NCBI GenBank assembly: GCA_910580185.1
Contig: CAJTWC010000002.1
Location: 62,001-126,000 of the forward strand
Source of the DNA: an uncultured Bacilli bacterium
GTDB taxonomy: Bacteria > Bacillota_I > Bacilli_A > RF39 > UBA660
Reading direction: 5' to 3'
Length of the DNA stretch: 64,000 nt
The notes beneath the pieces are model-generated. The model saw only the letters and a program-made list of their open reading frames with translations. It made no database searches and was not told the origin of the DNA. A program made the position numbers and the translations under genes. The first letter of the stretch is position 1; every line of letters starts with the position of its first letter. Shown piece by piece: positions 1 through 9,410 of this stretch.

Positions 1-2032
1 TTTGAGATCTTTCAACGATTTCATGTTTTTTATCACTTGTTTCAATATCCGCAACTGATATAGATATACCAGATAATGTAGAATACTTAAATCCTAAGTC
101 TTTTAACTTATCTAGATATATAGATGTTTCAGTTGTTTTATAACGTTTGAATATTTGAGCTATGATACTTTTTAATGCACCTTGAGGGAATGGTTTAACC
201 AAATCCATTTTAGCAATTGCCTCTGGAATATTAGTTCCCTTTGGTAAGAAATACTTCATTGGTGTTAAGTTTTCAAAATTATCGTCAGTTGGTTCATTTA
301 TATATTGGAAGCCATCTGGTAATATCTCATTAAACTTTAACTTACCAACAGTAGTTACCAAGTACATTTCTTTTTGCTCTTCAGTAAACATATGATATTT
401 AAATGACTTTGCTGGTAAAGCAATTCTTGCGTGTAATGTAAGTTCTTTTCTTTCATATGCGCTTATTGCTTCATCTGCATTTTTAAATATTCTACCTTCA
501 CCTTCAATACCAGCCTTTTCCATAGTGATATAGTAATTACCTAAAACCATATCTTGAGATGGAGTAACTATTGGTTTACCATCTTTTGGAGATAGAATGT
601 TATTAGCACCAAGCATTAATATTCTAGCTTCTGCTTGAGCTGCTTCAGAAAGTGGTACGTGTACAGCCATTTGGTCACCATCAAAGTCTGCGTTGAATGC
701 AGCACAAACTAGTGGGTGTAAACGAATTGCTTTACCACTAACTAATTTAGGTTCAAACGCTTGAATACCTAATCTATGAAGTGTTGGAGCACGGTTTAAC
801 ATTACTGGATGTTCTTGAATAACATCTTCTACAACGTCCCATACTCTTTCATCTTGATTTTCAATTAACTTTTTAGCAGATTTAATATTGTGAACAATAT
901 CTCTTTCTACTAAACCATGAATAACATGTGGCTTAAATAATTCTAAAGCCATTTCTTTTGGAATACCACATTGATACATCTTAAGTGTTGGACCAACGGC
1001 GATAACACTACGTCCAGAATAATCAACACGTTTACCTAGTAAGTTTTGACGGAAACGTCCTTGCTTACCTTTCAACATAGAAGAAATTGATTTTAAAGGT
1101 CTATTGGATGGACCAGTAACATTTCTACCACGTCTTCCATTATCAAATAAAGCATCTACAGCTTCTTGTAGCATTCTTTTTTCATTTTGAACAATGATCG
1201 ATGGAGCGTTTAATTCTAAGAGCTTCTTCAAACGATTATTACGGTTAATAACACGTCTATATAAATCATTTAAATCACTTGTTGCAAAACGACCACCATC
1301 TAATTGAATCATTGGTCTTAATTCTGGAGGTATAACAGGAAGTGCTGTTAATATCATCCATTCAGGTTTATTACCTGATTTATCAAATGAATCTAAGATA
1401 TCTAATCTTTTTAATAATCTTGTTCTTTTTTGTTCTGGAGCATCTTCTAATTCTTCTTCAATCTTAGCTATTTCAGCTTTAACATCGATTTCTTTTAGAA
1501 GTTTTAAAATTGCTTCAGCTCCCATTCCTACTTCAAAAGTATTTCCATACTTTTCATAGTAAACTCTGTATTCTTTATCAGATAAAGTTTGTTTCTTTTC
1601 TAAAGGAGCTGCTCCTGGATTAATTACTACATATGATACGAAGTATAATACTTCTTCTAAGTCTCTTGGAGACATATCAAGTACTAATCCCATACGACTT
1701 GGAACACCTTTAAAGAACCAGATGTGAGAAACTGGAGTAGCAAGTTCGATATGACCCATACGTTCACGACGAACTTTAGACTTAGTAACTTCTACTCCGC
1801 ATCTATCACATATGATATCTTTATATCTTAATCTTTTGTACTTTCCACAAGCGCATTCATAATCTTTTGTAGGCCCAAAGATTTTTTCACAGAACAAACC
1901 ATCTCTTTCTGGTTTTAAAGTACGATAGTTAATTGTTTCTGGTTTTTTTACTTCTCCGTAAGACCATTCTCTTATTTGTTCGGGTGAAGCGATTGAAATT
2001 TTAATTCCTTCAAATCTATTTGCGTTAAGCAT
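1..2032 (-). CDS. rpoC: DNA-directed RNA polymerase subunit beta' (partial, N-terminal part)
   Basis: This is the N-terminal ~677 residues of the catalytic beta' subunit of RNA polymerase; the C-terminal half lies left of the window. Seen on translation: an N-terminal zinc-binding pattern (CxC then, about 18 residues on, CxxC, near residues 60-85) and the invariant NADFDGD magnesium-binding motif of the active site (about positions 675-700 on the DNA). The start ATG at 2030-2032 overlaps the rpoB stop by one base (TAATG), so translation of the two is probably coupled. The gene is intact as far as visible. Confidence 0.97.
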   Translation of the reverse strand, partial: MLNANRFEGIKISIASPEQIREWSYGEVKKPETINYRTLKPERDGLFCEKIFGPTKDYECACGKYKRLRYKDIICDRCGVEVTKSKVRRERMGHIELATPVSHIWFFKGVPSRMGLVLDMSPRDLEEVLYFVSYVVINPGAAPLEKKQTLSDKEYRVYYEKYGNTFEVGMGAEAILKLLKEIDVKAEIAKIEEELEDAPEQKRTRLLKRLDILDSFDKSGNKPEWMILTALPVIPPELRPMIQLDGGRFATSDLNDLYRRVINRNNRLKKLLELNAPSIIVQNEKRMLQEAVDALFDNGRRGRNVTGPSNRPLKSISSMLKGKQGRFRQNLLGKRVDYSGRSVIAVGPTLKMYQCGIPKEMALELFKPHVIHGLVERDIVHNIKSAKKLIENQDERVWDVVEDVIQEHPVMLNRAPTLHRLGIQAFEPKLVSGKAIRLHPLVCAAFNADFDGDQMAVHVPLSEAAQAEARILMLGANNILSPKDGKPIVTPSQDMVLGNYYITMEKAGIEGEGRIFKNADEAISAYERKELTLHARIALPAKSFKYHMFTEEQKEMYLVTTVGKLKFNEILPDGFQYINEPTDDNFENLTPMKYFLPKGTNIPEAIAKMDLVKPFPQGALKSIIAQIFKRYKTTETSIYLDKLKDLGFKYSTLSGISISVADIETSDKKHEIVERSQ

Positions 2033-5000
2033 TATTCTTCATCCCCTTCCATAGAAGCATCATCCATTTCATCTAACTGATCTTCAATTTCTGCTTCATA
2101 ATCGTCTAATTCTTCTTCTGATATTTCTTCATCTTCTGACTCTGCCATTTCTTCTTCCGATACAACATCTACTGTTTCTTTTGGTTTTACCATTGAAACA
2201 TTATCTATTTCTTCGATCGATAGAGGAGCATTATCATTTTCTTCCTCTTCTTCTAAAGTTTTAATATCTATTTCTTTACCATCTTCATTAATCATAGCAA
2301 CATTTAATCCTAAAGCTTGGAATTCTTTAACAAGAACTCGGAAACTTTCTGGAACGCCAGCTTGATCAATTGGTTTTCCTTTTACAATTGACTCATATAC
2401 TTTAACACGGCCAACAACATCATCTGACTTAATAGTAACGATTTCTTGAAGTACGTTAGCAGCACCATAAGCATACAATGCCCAAACTTCCATTTCACCA
2501 AATCTTTGTCCGCCAAATTGAGCCTTACCACCAAGTGGTTGTTGTGTTACTAATGAATATGGACCAGTTGCACGAGCATGTAATTTATCATCAACCATGT
2601 GGTCAAGTTTAATCATGTACATAACACCAACCGCTACACGATTATCAAATGGTTCACCAGTTTTACCATTGTATAAAACCGTTTTACCATCTGGATCCAT
2701 ACCAGCTTCTGCCATCATTTCTTGAATATCTGACCATTTAGCACCATCAAATACTGGAGTTGCAGTATGAACACCAAGCTTTTTAGCAGCCATACCTAAA
2801 TGCATTTCTAGAATTTGCCCAGGATTCATACGAGATGGAACACCTAATGGGTTAAGTAAGATATCAACTGGTCTACCATCTGGTAAGTATGGCATGTCTT
2901 CTTGTGGAGCAACAAGTGAAATAACACCTTTGTTTCCGTGACGACCAGCCATTTTGTCACCAACTTGAATCTTACGTTTTTGAACGATGTATACACGAAT
3001 TTCCTTAGAAACTCCACTTGGAAGCTCATCAGAATCCTTCTTAGTATAAACTTTTATATCATGAACGATACCAGCACCACCGTGTGGAACACGAAGTGAC
3101 GTATCTCTTACTTCACGAGTCTTTTCTCCAAAGATTGCGTGTAACAATTTTTCTTCTGAAGTAAGTTCTACCATTCCTTTTGGTGTTACTTTACCAACTA
3201 AAATGTCACCTTCTTTAACTTCAGTACCAATTCTAATAATACCATTTGCATCTAAGTTCTTACGCGCTTCTTCACTTACGTTAGGAATATCACGAGTAAT
3301 TTCTTCAGGTCCTAACTTAGTATCACGACATTGGATTTCATAGTCTTCTATATATATTGATGTTAACACATCATCTTTTACCATTCTTTCATTAAGGATA
3401 ACAGCATCTTCGTAGTTATATCCATTATAAGTCATGAATGCTACTACTAAGTTCTTACCTAATGCTACTTCACCCTTATCAGTTGAAGGTCCATCAGCAA
3501 TGATTTGTCCACGTTTAACCTTATCTCCAATCCTAACAATTGGTCTTTGATGATAACATGTACCAGCATTTGATCCTTCAAAGTTCTTTAAGATGTAAGA
3601 ATCTTTTCCGCCTTTAGTTTTAACGATTATTTTCTTACCATCTGCATATTCTACAACACCATCTGCTTTAGCAATAACACATACACCTGAGTCTTTAGCA
3701 GCTTGTGCTTCAACACCAGTTGCAACTAGTGGAGCCTCAGCTCTTAAAAGAGGTAATGCTTGACGTTGCATGTTAGATCCCATTAACGCACGGTGAGCAT
3801 CATCGTGATCTAGGAATGGAACACAACTTGTAGTTACAGATACAACTTGTTGTGGAGCTACGTCAATATAATCGATTTGTTTCGGTGTAGCTAAAATATT
3901 TTCACCGTTTTGACGAGCTGGAACGTGTTCTTGGATTATTGTATCTCCATCCATTTCTACCTTAGCTTGAGCTATAATGTGTCCATTTTCTTCATCAGCT
4001 GTCAAATAATCTATTTGATCTTGTAATTTACCATCTTTTACTCTTCTATATGGAGTCATAATAAATCCATAATCATTTATCTTTGCATAATTAGCAAGTG
4101 ATGTAATAAGTCCGATATTGGCACCTTCTGGTGATTCAATTGGACAAATTCTACCATAGTGAGAAACATTTACGTCACGTACTTCCATAGCTGCTCTATC
4201 ACGTGATAGACCGCCTGGTCCTAGAGCCGATAAACGACGCTTATTATTTAATTCTGATAACGGATTGATTTGATCCATAAACTGTGATAATGGACTTGAT
4301 CCAAAGAATTCTTTAATAACAGCAGTTATTGGTCTAATATTAATTAAAGTTTTAGGAGTTGCTGCCTCAACATCTAAAGTAGACATTCTTTCACGAATAA
4401 CCCTTTCCATACGAGCAACACCAATTCTAAATTGATTTTGTAATAATTCACCTACTTGTCTTAAACGACGATTTGATAAGTGGTCGATTTCATCTATAGA
4501 ACCAACATTTTGTAAAAGATTCAAATAATATGATACAGATGCATATATATCTGATATAGTAAGTGTTTTAACATCAATAGTTGGATCATTACCTACTACT
4601 TTTATAATTTTATCAGGTTCTACTGGGGAATAAATGCTTATAACTTGTACATTAGTATGATCATCAAGTTCTTTATCCATAGTAGCATCTACCATACCAT
4701 AACCATCAGCAAGTATTGGTTTTAAAGTCTCTAAAACTTCATTAGTAATTTTAGTTCCTTTTTCAATTATAACCTTACCATCTACGGTAATATCTTCAGC
4801 TAACTTTTGATTTAATAAACGATCAATAACGTTAAGTTTTTTATTAAATTTATAACGTCCAACCTTAGCTAAATCATATCTAAAGTTATCAAAGAATCTA
4901 GTAATTAATTGGTTCTTTGCACTATCAAGTGTAGCTGGTTCTCCAGGTTTTAATTTTTCATAAATTTCAAGTAAAGCCTCGTCTGTATTTTTAGTAGAAT

Positions 5001-5670
5001 CCTTCTCTAAAGTATTCTTTAAATACTCATCTTCACCATATAATTTTAATATATCTTCATCACTAGATAATCCAAAAGCTCTTAAAAATGCTGTGATAAC
5101 AACCTTCCTATTACGGTCAATTCTAACATCTACAACATCTTTACTATTAAGCTTGTATTCTAGCCAAGTACCTCTAGTAGGTATGATTTGAGAAGAAATA
5201 ATAGAACGTCCATTCTTGTCTATTTCTCTTCCATAATATACGCTTGGAGAACGTACTAATTGTGATACTATAACACGTTCTGAACCATTAAATATAAATG
5301 ATCCTGAATCTGTCATAAGTGGCATATCACCTAAGAATATTTCTTGTTCTTTGACTTCACCTGTTTCATTGTTAAACAAACGAGTTTGAACTTTCAAAGG
5401 AGCAGCATAAGTAGTTTTCTTCTCCTTACATTCTTTGATAGTATGTCTTGGTTCATCAAATGAATATTCGCCAAATTCTAAAGATAATGTTCCAGAGAAA
5501 TTTTCTACTGGGCTTATTTCTTCTAAAACTTCCTTAATTCCTTCTTGAACAAACCAATTGTAAGACTTTGTCTGTATCTCAAGTAAGTCTGCTAATTCTA
5601 ATGAATTATTAACTCTTGAGAAGTCTCTTCTTTCACGGTATTCGTTTACTTTTCTTATCTTATAAGCCAC
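2032..5670 (-). CDS. rpoB: DNA-directed RNA polymerase subunit beta
   Basis: Full-length beta subunit (1212 aa) of RNA polymerase. The fork, rifampicin-pocket and C-terminal clamp regions are recognisable (for example GPGGLSRDRA, VGDKMAGRHGNKG, QPLGGKAQFGGQRFGEMEVWAL). Translation starts at a GTG (5668-5670) behind an AGGGGTGG ribosome-binding site. After the conserved end the protein carries an acidic tail of about 70 residues, rich in Glu and Asp and of low complexity, longer than many beta subunits. It has its own promoter (5743-5771) and is separated by a terminator from the gene upstream, so rpoBC is a transcription unit distinct from the L10 operon. Confidence 0.98.
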   Translation of the reverse strand: MAYKIRKVNEYRERRDFSRVNNSLELADLLEIQTKSYNWFVQEGIKEVLEEISPVENFSGTLSLEFGEYSFDEPRHTIKECKEKKTTYAAPLKVQTRLFNNETGEVKEQEIFLGDMPLMTDSGSFIFNGSERVIVSQLVRSPSVYYGREIDKNGRSIISSQIIPTRGTWLEYKLNSKDVVDVRIDRNRKVVITAFLRAFGLSSDEDILKLYGEDEYLKNTLEKDSTKNTDEALLEIYEKLKPGEPATLDSAKNQLITRFFDNFRYDLAKVGRYKFNKKLNVIDRLLNQKLAEDITVDGKVIIEKGTKITNEVLETLKPILADGYGMVDATMDKELDDHTNVQVISIYSPVEPDKIIKVVGNDPTIDVKTLTISDIYASVSYYLNLLQNVGSIDEIDHLSNRRLRQVGELLQNQFRIGVARMERVIRERMSTLDVEAATPKTLINIRPITAVIKEFFGSSPLSQFMDQINPLSELNNKRRLSALGPGGLSRDRAAMEVRDVNVSHYGRICPIESPEGANIGLITSLANYAKINDYGFIMTPYRRVKDGKLQDQIDYLTADEENGHIIAQAKVEMDGDTIIQEHVPARQNGENILATPKQIDYIDVAPQQVVSVTTSCVPFLDHDDAHRALMGSNMQRQALPLLRAEAPLVATGVEAQAAKDSGVCVIAKADGVVEYADGKKIIVKTKGGKDSYILKNFEGSNAGTCYHQRPIVRIGDKVKRGQIIADGPSTDKGEVALGKNLVVAFMTYNGYNYEDAVILNERMVKDDVLTSIYIEDYEIQCRDTKLGPEEITRDIPNVSEEARKNLDANGIIRIGTEVKEGDILVGKVTPKGMVELTSEEKLLHAIFGEKTREVRDTSLRVPHGGAGIVHDIKVYTKKDSDELPSGVSKEIRVYIVQKRKIQVGDKMAGRHGNKGVISLVAPQEDMPYLPDGRPVDILLNPLGVPSRMNPGQILEMHLGMAAKKLGVHTATPVFDGAKWSDIQEMMAEAGMDPDGKTVLYNGKTGEPFDNRVAVGVMYMIKLDHMVDDKLHARATGPYSLVTQQPLGGKAQFGGQRFGEMEVWALYAYGAANVLQEIVTIKSDDVVGRVKVYESIVKGKPIDQAGVPESFRVLVKEFQALGLNVAMINEDGKEIDIKTLEEEEENDNAPLSIEEIDNVSMVKPKETVDVVSEEEMAESEDEEISEEELDDYEAEIEDQLDEMDDASMEGDEE

Positions 5671-5742
5671 GCAATTCCACCCCTAAACTATATAAATTTT
5701 TAAAGAACATGTCTAAAATTAAAGACACAGTACCAATTTAAA

Positions 5743-5771
5743 ATATTACAGGAAAAATCTAGTATTGTCAA
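5743..5771 (-). promoter_or_regulatory. Sigma-A-type promoter of rpoBC
   Basis: Minus strand: -35 TTGACA (5766-5771), a 17-base spacer and -10 TAATAT (5743-5748), a near-perfect vegetative consensus about 75 bases upstream of the rpoB start. Confidence 0.85.
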
Positions 5772-5791
5772 TAAATTTCATAAAAAATAAG

Positions 5792-5825
5792 AAAAAAAAC
5801 TATAATTCGGCAAAATTATAGTTTT
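5792..5825 (-). terminator. Intrinsic terminator downstream of the SocA-like ORF
   Basis: Minus-strand hairpin AAAACTATAATT / AATTATAGTTTT with loop TTGCCG, running straight into a T run. It insulates rpoBC from the gene upstream. Confidence 0.85.
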
Positions 5826-5835
5826 AAAAGCATAT

Positions 5836-6828
5836 TTATTTTGAATTATTTATTTTTACTAATGGAAATACCACTTCTTCTTTTGATGCATCATAACTTT
5901 CATCAGAATCTAAATATTCATAAGAAGCATCAACTAATCTTATGGTATCTAGTTCTTTTATACCAGAATCACCATCTATATAAAGGGGTAATTTTTTTGC
6001 ATGTTTACTAACTAATAAAGACGTATTAGCTAATTCTTTTTTCCAATTAGGCCACCTCATAGCTTGTTCTAAAGCTCTATAATAAGTTTTCGAATATAAA
6101 CAATTTTTCTTCTCTTCATCAGTTACGTTTTCAAAAAGGTTTTCAAAAAGATAAAGAAGCCTTGAAACTTTATCTTTTTCTATTGGTTTTTCCATGGTAT
6201 GAGATAAAACAAAACGAATAATATTATTTTCTCCTTTAGAAATATCATCCTCTAATAAGGATTCAATAGAATCTTTACTTATATACCCATATTCATCTTT
6301 AAATATGTCTTCAAATAAGCGTTCTATATTTACAGAGTCATCACACGTATACTCAAATCCGCCATAATATTGTTTTTTATTTAATTTAAATTTTATTTTA
6401 TCTAAAACACTACTAAGTATATTACGAATATTTATAGATGAAAGATTACCATATTTATAAAAAATATCATTTAGTAAATTCACTTCATCTGGTTCTATTT
6501 CATTTTTTATATAATAATCCTCTGGTATTAAAACTGATTCATCTATTTCTTCTGAAATGACACCATTTTCTTCTAACTCTCCTACAACTATGTCAGAATA
6601 ATAAAATTCCCTAACAGCTGGAAACCCGATGTAGTGATAAGGATTAATAGCATCAGATGTTCCAACAAAACTAAAAGGTGAATGTGAATATCCAATAAAC
6701 CCGTTTTTTAAATGACATAATTCTGCTATTAATAATAAATAATTTAACTTAGTTGCAGTCAAATTATACTTCTTACCCGTTTTAAAATATAATTGAACTA
6801 AATAATTTCCACTATCTATAATGTTCAT
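5836..6828 (-). CDS. Hypothetical protein, possible SocA/Panacea-like domain
   Basis: A 330-residue soluble protein with no signal peptide or membrane segment. Residues ~1-75 (NYLVQLYFK, TKLNYLLLIAELCHLKNG, then GFPAVREFYYSDIV) resemble the start of the SocA/Panacea antitoxin-chaperone domain: a helix, a K-rich helix with 'KLxYLLxxA', then a 'GPVxxxxY'-like turn. Residues ~115-140 fit the later helix. This is by eye and weak. The rest is Asp/Glu/Lys-rich and unrecognised. It sits between rsmC and rpoB, where Bacilli usually have no gene, 18 bases after rsmC with an SD (GAGGT), so it is probably cotranscribed with it. No adjacent toxin is apparent. Confidence 0.5.
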   Translation of the reverse strand: MNIIDSGNYLVQLYFKTGKKYNLTATKLNYLLLIAELCHLKNGFIGYSHSPFSFVGTSDAINPYHYIGFPAVREFYYSDIVVGELEENGVISEEIDESVLIPEDYYIKNEIEPDEVNLLNDIFYKYGNLSSINIRNILSSVLDKIKFKLNKKQYYGGFEYTCDDSVNIERLFEDIFKDEYGYISKDSIESLLEDDISKGENNIIRFVLSHTMEKPIEKDKVSRLLYLFENLFENVTDEEKKNCLYSKTYYRALEQAMRWPNWKKELANTSLLVSKHAKKLPLYIDGDSGIKELDTIRLVDASYEYLDSDESYDASKEEVVFPLVKINNSK

Positions 6829-6846
6829 AATATAAACCTCATTTCT

Positions 6847-7431
6847 TTAATTAGCTCTTATTATATAAAAACTTTTCTTTTTTGTAAATACTTCAACGCT
6901 ACTATATACTTCTTTCATATCTCTTATTAATGATTCCGCGCCCTGTTGTTTTCTAACAACTATCCATAATTCACCATTTTCTTTTAAATGATCTTTGGCT
7001 CCCATTATGATTTCATATAACTTTTCTTTACCAACTCTTATAGGCGGATTAGATACTATGTAATCATAGTTATTATCTATATTTTCATAAGCATCTGATT
7101 CAAATACATTAGCATTTAAACTTTGTTCTTTTAGTGCCATCTTCGATAGATGAATAGCTCTTTTATTAACATCAGACATATCCACAGTAAAACCTAGTTT
7201 TGAAGCATATATTCCTATTGGGCCACAACCACATCCCATATCAAGTAAAGTATTTTCCTGTGGATAATTATATTCAAAAGTTTTAAGTAATAATTCTGTA
7301 CCAAAATCTAACCCACCTTTAGAAAATACTCCGTTATCAGTATAAAAATAGTAACTTATACTGTGGATAACCGCATTTACTCTTTTTATTTCCGATTTTA
7401 AATTTTCGTCATTTGTAAAATAATGTGCCAT
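6847..7431 (-). CDS. Class I SAM-dependent methyltransferase, RsmC/YbxB family
   Basis: About 194 residues. The SAM-binding motif LLDMGCGCGPIGIYASK and the catalytic SNPPIRVGK (NPPY-type) identify an N-methyltransferase of the RsmC group, which methylates 16S rRNA guanine; Bacillus YbxB occupies the same place between rplL and rpoB. A longer frame begins at 7452, but the ATG at 7429-7431 (MAHYFTND) matches the family N-terminus and is preceded by AGGAG at good spacing, so I use it. A TATAAT (7457-7462) just upstream could be the -10 of its own promoter, since a terminator separates it from rplL. Confidence 0.88.
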   Translation of the reverse strand: MAHYFTNDENLKSEIKRVNAVIHSISYYFYTDNGVFSKGGLDFGTELLLKTFEYNYPQENTLLDMGCGCGPIGIYASKLGFTVDMSDVNKRAIHLSKMALKEQSLNANVFESDAYENIDNNYDYIVSNPPIRVGKEKLYEIIMGAKDHLKENGELWIVVRKQQGAESLIRDMKEVYSSVEVFTKKKSFYIIRAN

Positions 7432-7478
7432 TATATCAACTCCTAATAACATGTTTATTATAACATTTATTAATAAAC

Positions 7479-7505
7479 AAAAAAAGAGCTACAAACGTAA
7501 CTCTT
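7479..7505 (-). terminator. Intrinsic terminator after rplL
   Basis: Minus-strand hairpin AGAGTTAC-GTTT-GTAGCTCT followed by TTTTTTT, ending the rplJ-rplL unit. Confidence 0.88.
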
Positions 7506-7524
7506 TAAGTACTTATTTAACTAA

Positions 7525-7893
7525 TTATGCAAGTTCAACAGTAGCGCCAGCTTCTTCTAACTTAGCTTTGATGTCGTTAGCTTCATCCATTGGAACGTTT
7601 TCTTTAACATTTCCACCGTTATCAGCTAATGCTTTAGCTTCCATTAATCCTAAACCAGTAATATCTCTGATTGCTTTGATTACTTGGATCTTAGCTGCTC
7701 CAGCATCTTTTAATACTACTGTAGCGTCTGTCTTTTCTTCAGCAGCAGCGCCAGCAGCTGGTGCAGCAGCTACAGCTACAGCACTTGGATCAACTCCAAA
7801 TTCCTCTTTCATTGCGTCTACTAATTCTTTTACTTCAAGAATCTTCATTTCTTTTATTGCATCAATAATTTCTTGTGTACTTAATTTTGCCAT
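7525..7893 (-). CDS. rplL: 50S ribosomal protein L7/L12
   Basis: 122 residues. N-terminal dimerisation helix (MAKLSTQEIIDAIKEMK), Ala/Gly-rich hinge at ~40-55, and the globular C-terminal domain that binds translation factors (KIQVIKAIRDITGLGLMEAK, with conserved Gly and Lys). It forms the stalk with L10, encoded just upstream. SD AAGGAGG. Stalk proteins are made in several copies per ribosome; here rplJ-rplL have their own promoter and leader. Confidence 0.98.
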   Translation of the reverse strand: MAKLSTQEIIDAIKEMKILEVKELVDAMKEEFGVDPSAVAVAAAPAAGAAAEEKTDATVVLKDAGAAKIQVIKAIRDITGLGLMEAKALADNGGNVKENVPMDEANDIKAKLEEAGATVELA

Positions 7894-7922
7894 TTTTAAA
7901 TTCCTCCTTATTTTTAATTAAA

Positions 7923-8417
7923 TTATTCTTCTTCTAGATTTTGACTATGTAAGTCAAGACAGATAGCAACGTTTTTAACATGTTCCATTAATCCAGCAGC
8001 AAACATAGTAAGTAAGCCGTCTCTTGATGGTACGCTTGCTAATTGTTTTAATTCACTTAAGCTTGTTTCTTTTCCATCAACTATACCACCCTTTAATTCA
8101 AGTGCAGGATGATCCTTAGCGAAATCTGATAGAACTTTAATAGGTGCGATTGCATCTGATGATGTTGCAATTGCAGATGGTCCTTCAAGACATTCATCTA
8201 AGTTGATAGATAATTTGTCAAATGCTCTTTTTGTTAAAGTATTTTTATATACTTTATAAGAAGCGTCTTGTTCACGCAATTTACGACGTAAATCAGTGAT
8301 TTCTGCGTCAGTTAAACCACGGTAATCAAACAAAATTGCACTAGTTGCGTTTTTAACGCAATCTGCTATTTCATTTACTACTTCTTCTTTTTTAGCAATT
8401 ATAGCTTGGTTTGCCAT
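7923..8417 (-). CDS. rplJ: 50S ribosomal protein L10
   Basis: 164 residues, the base of the ribosomal stalk. The conserved FDYRGLTDAEITDLRRKLRE segment near residue 30 and VYKNTLTKRAF are visible; the C-terminal helix that binds L7/L12 dimers follows (LLTMFAAGLMEHVKNVAICLD). It is preceded by a ~180-base leader with the secondary structure used by L10 for autoregulation. SD: AGGAGGTAAGATA before the ATG. Confidence 0.97.
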   Translation of the reverse strand: MANQAIIAKKEEVVNEIADCVKNATSAILFDYRGLTDAEITDLRRKLREQDASYKVYKNTLTKRAFDKLSINLDECLEGPSAIATSSDAIAPIKVLSDFAKDHPALELKGGIVDGKETSLSELKQLASVPSRDGLLTMFAAGLMEHVKNVAICLDLHSQNLEEE

Positions 8418-8461
8418 TATCTTACCTCCTTCATTAGTATAATAAGTACCTTTTATAAATT

Positions 8462-8600
8462 AAAAGATCCTCACGTCAAAGACATGAAGACCTTAAAATT
8501 CTTTGTTTGAACTCAAGTCCTCGGTAGGAATAATAGTTACGCAAATGTTTGCTCCTACTGTCTTTGGTACTTTATAATTAGCTGGTTTTTCCAGATAACT
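8462..8600 (-). promoter_or_regulatory. Ribosomal protein L10 leader
   Basis: Untranslated leader between the rplJ promoter and rplJ. On the minus strand it contains the paired blocks CAGTAGGAGC...CCTACCGAGGAC and a strong final hairpin AAGGTCTTCATGTC / GACGTGAGGATCTT followed by TTTAA, which can act as a terminator. This arrangement matches the known L10(L12)4-responsive leader upstream of rplJL in Firmicutes. Confidence 0.8.
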
Positions 8601-8606
8601 ATCAAT

Positions 8607-8635
8607 ATTCTAAACTATTTATTATTATTTGTCAA
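8607..8635 (-). promoter_or_regulatory. Promoter of rplJ-rplL
   Basis: Minus strand: TTGACA (8630-8635), 17 bases, TAGAAT (8607-8612). It overlaps the end of rplA, so the stalk genes can be transcribed independently of rplK-rplA. Confidence 0.75.
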
Positions 8636-9323
8636 ATGATGCTAAATCAACTTTAACTCCAGGACCCATAGTTGATGCTAAAGAAACACCTTTAAGATAA
8701 ATACCTTTAGCAGCTTGTGGTTTAGACTTTATGATTACATCCATAAAAGCCTTAACGTTTTCTACTAATTTTTCATCATCGAATGAAACTTTACCAACTA
8801 GTGCATGTACGTTAGCATATGAGTCTGTTCTGTATTCAACACGTCCTTTTTTAACGTCTTCAACAGCTTTTTTAGTATCCATAGTAACCGTACCAGTTTT
8901 TGGGTTAGGCATTAATCCTTTAGGTCCTAAAACCTTACCTAACTTACCAAGCAATGGCATCATTTCTGGTGTTGCAATAATTACGTCAAATTCAAACCAA
9001 TTTTCTTTTTCAATTTTAGTAATCATATCAACATCACCAACAAAGTCAGCTCCAGCATCAACAGCTGCTTTAGCAGCATCACCTTTTGCTAAAACTAATA
9101 CTTTCTTAGCCTTACCAGTACCATGTGGTAATACGATTGCCCCTCTTAATTGTTGATCATTTTTCTTTGTATCTAAGTTTAATCTTACTGCTATTTCAAC
9201 AGTTCCATCAAACTTAGACACTGAAGTTTCTTTAACTAACTTTACTGCTTCTTCTAAAGAATATAATTTACCCTTTTCGATTTTGCTTAAAGCTTCAGTA
9301 TACTTCTTACTTTTCTTTCTCAT
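8625..9323 (-). CDS. rplA: 50S ribosomal protein L1
   Basis: 232 residues, usual for the family. Conserved L1 segments: VEIAVRLNLDTKKNDQQLRGAIVLPHGTGK (N-terminal domain), LGKVLGPKGLMPNPKTGTVT (mobile domain linker) and GIYLKGVSLASTMGPGVKVD (C-terminus). L1 forms the stalk at the ribosomal E site. Its start lies behind AAGGAGG and just downstream of an L1-site-like stem (9337-9365), consistent with autorepression of translation. Confidence 0.98.
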   Translation of the reverse strand: MRKKSKKYTEALSKIEKGKLYSLEEAVKLVKETSVSKFDGTVEIAVRLNLDTKKNDQQLRGAIVLPHGTGKAKKVLVLAKGDAAKAAVDAGADFVGDVDMITKIEKENWFEFDVIIATPEMMPLLGKLGKVLGPKGLMPNPKTGTVTMDTKKAVEDVKKGRVEYRTDSYANVHALVGKVSFDDEKLVENVKAFMDVIIKSKPQAAKGIYLKGVSLASTMGPGVKVDLASFDK

Positions 9324-9336
9324 TTTCTTACCTCCT

Positions 9337-9365
9337 TGTGGTATATAGCGGATTTTCCTCCCACA
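9337..9365 (-). promoter_or_regulatory. Candidate L1-binding mRNA element
   Basis: Minus strand: TGTGG...CCACA closing stem enclosing a GGGAGG-type asymmetric loop and a small GGAAAATCC stem, immediately 5' of the rplA SD. Helix-loop-helix elements with GGGAG are the known L1 recognition shape in rRNA and mRNA. Assignment is by eye. Confidence 0.55.
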
Positions 9366-9410
9366 TAGATAACTCTATATGTATTATTTTGTTTTAATTT
9401 TTTCTAATTA

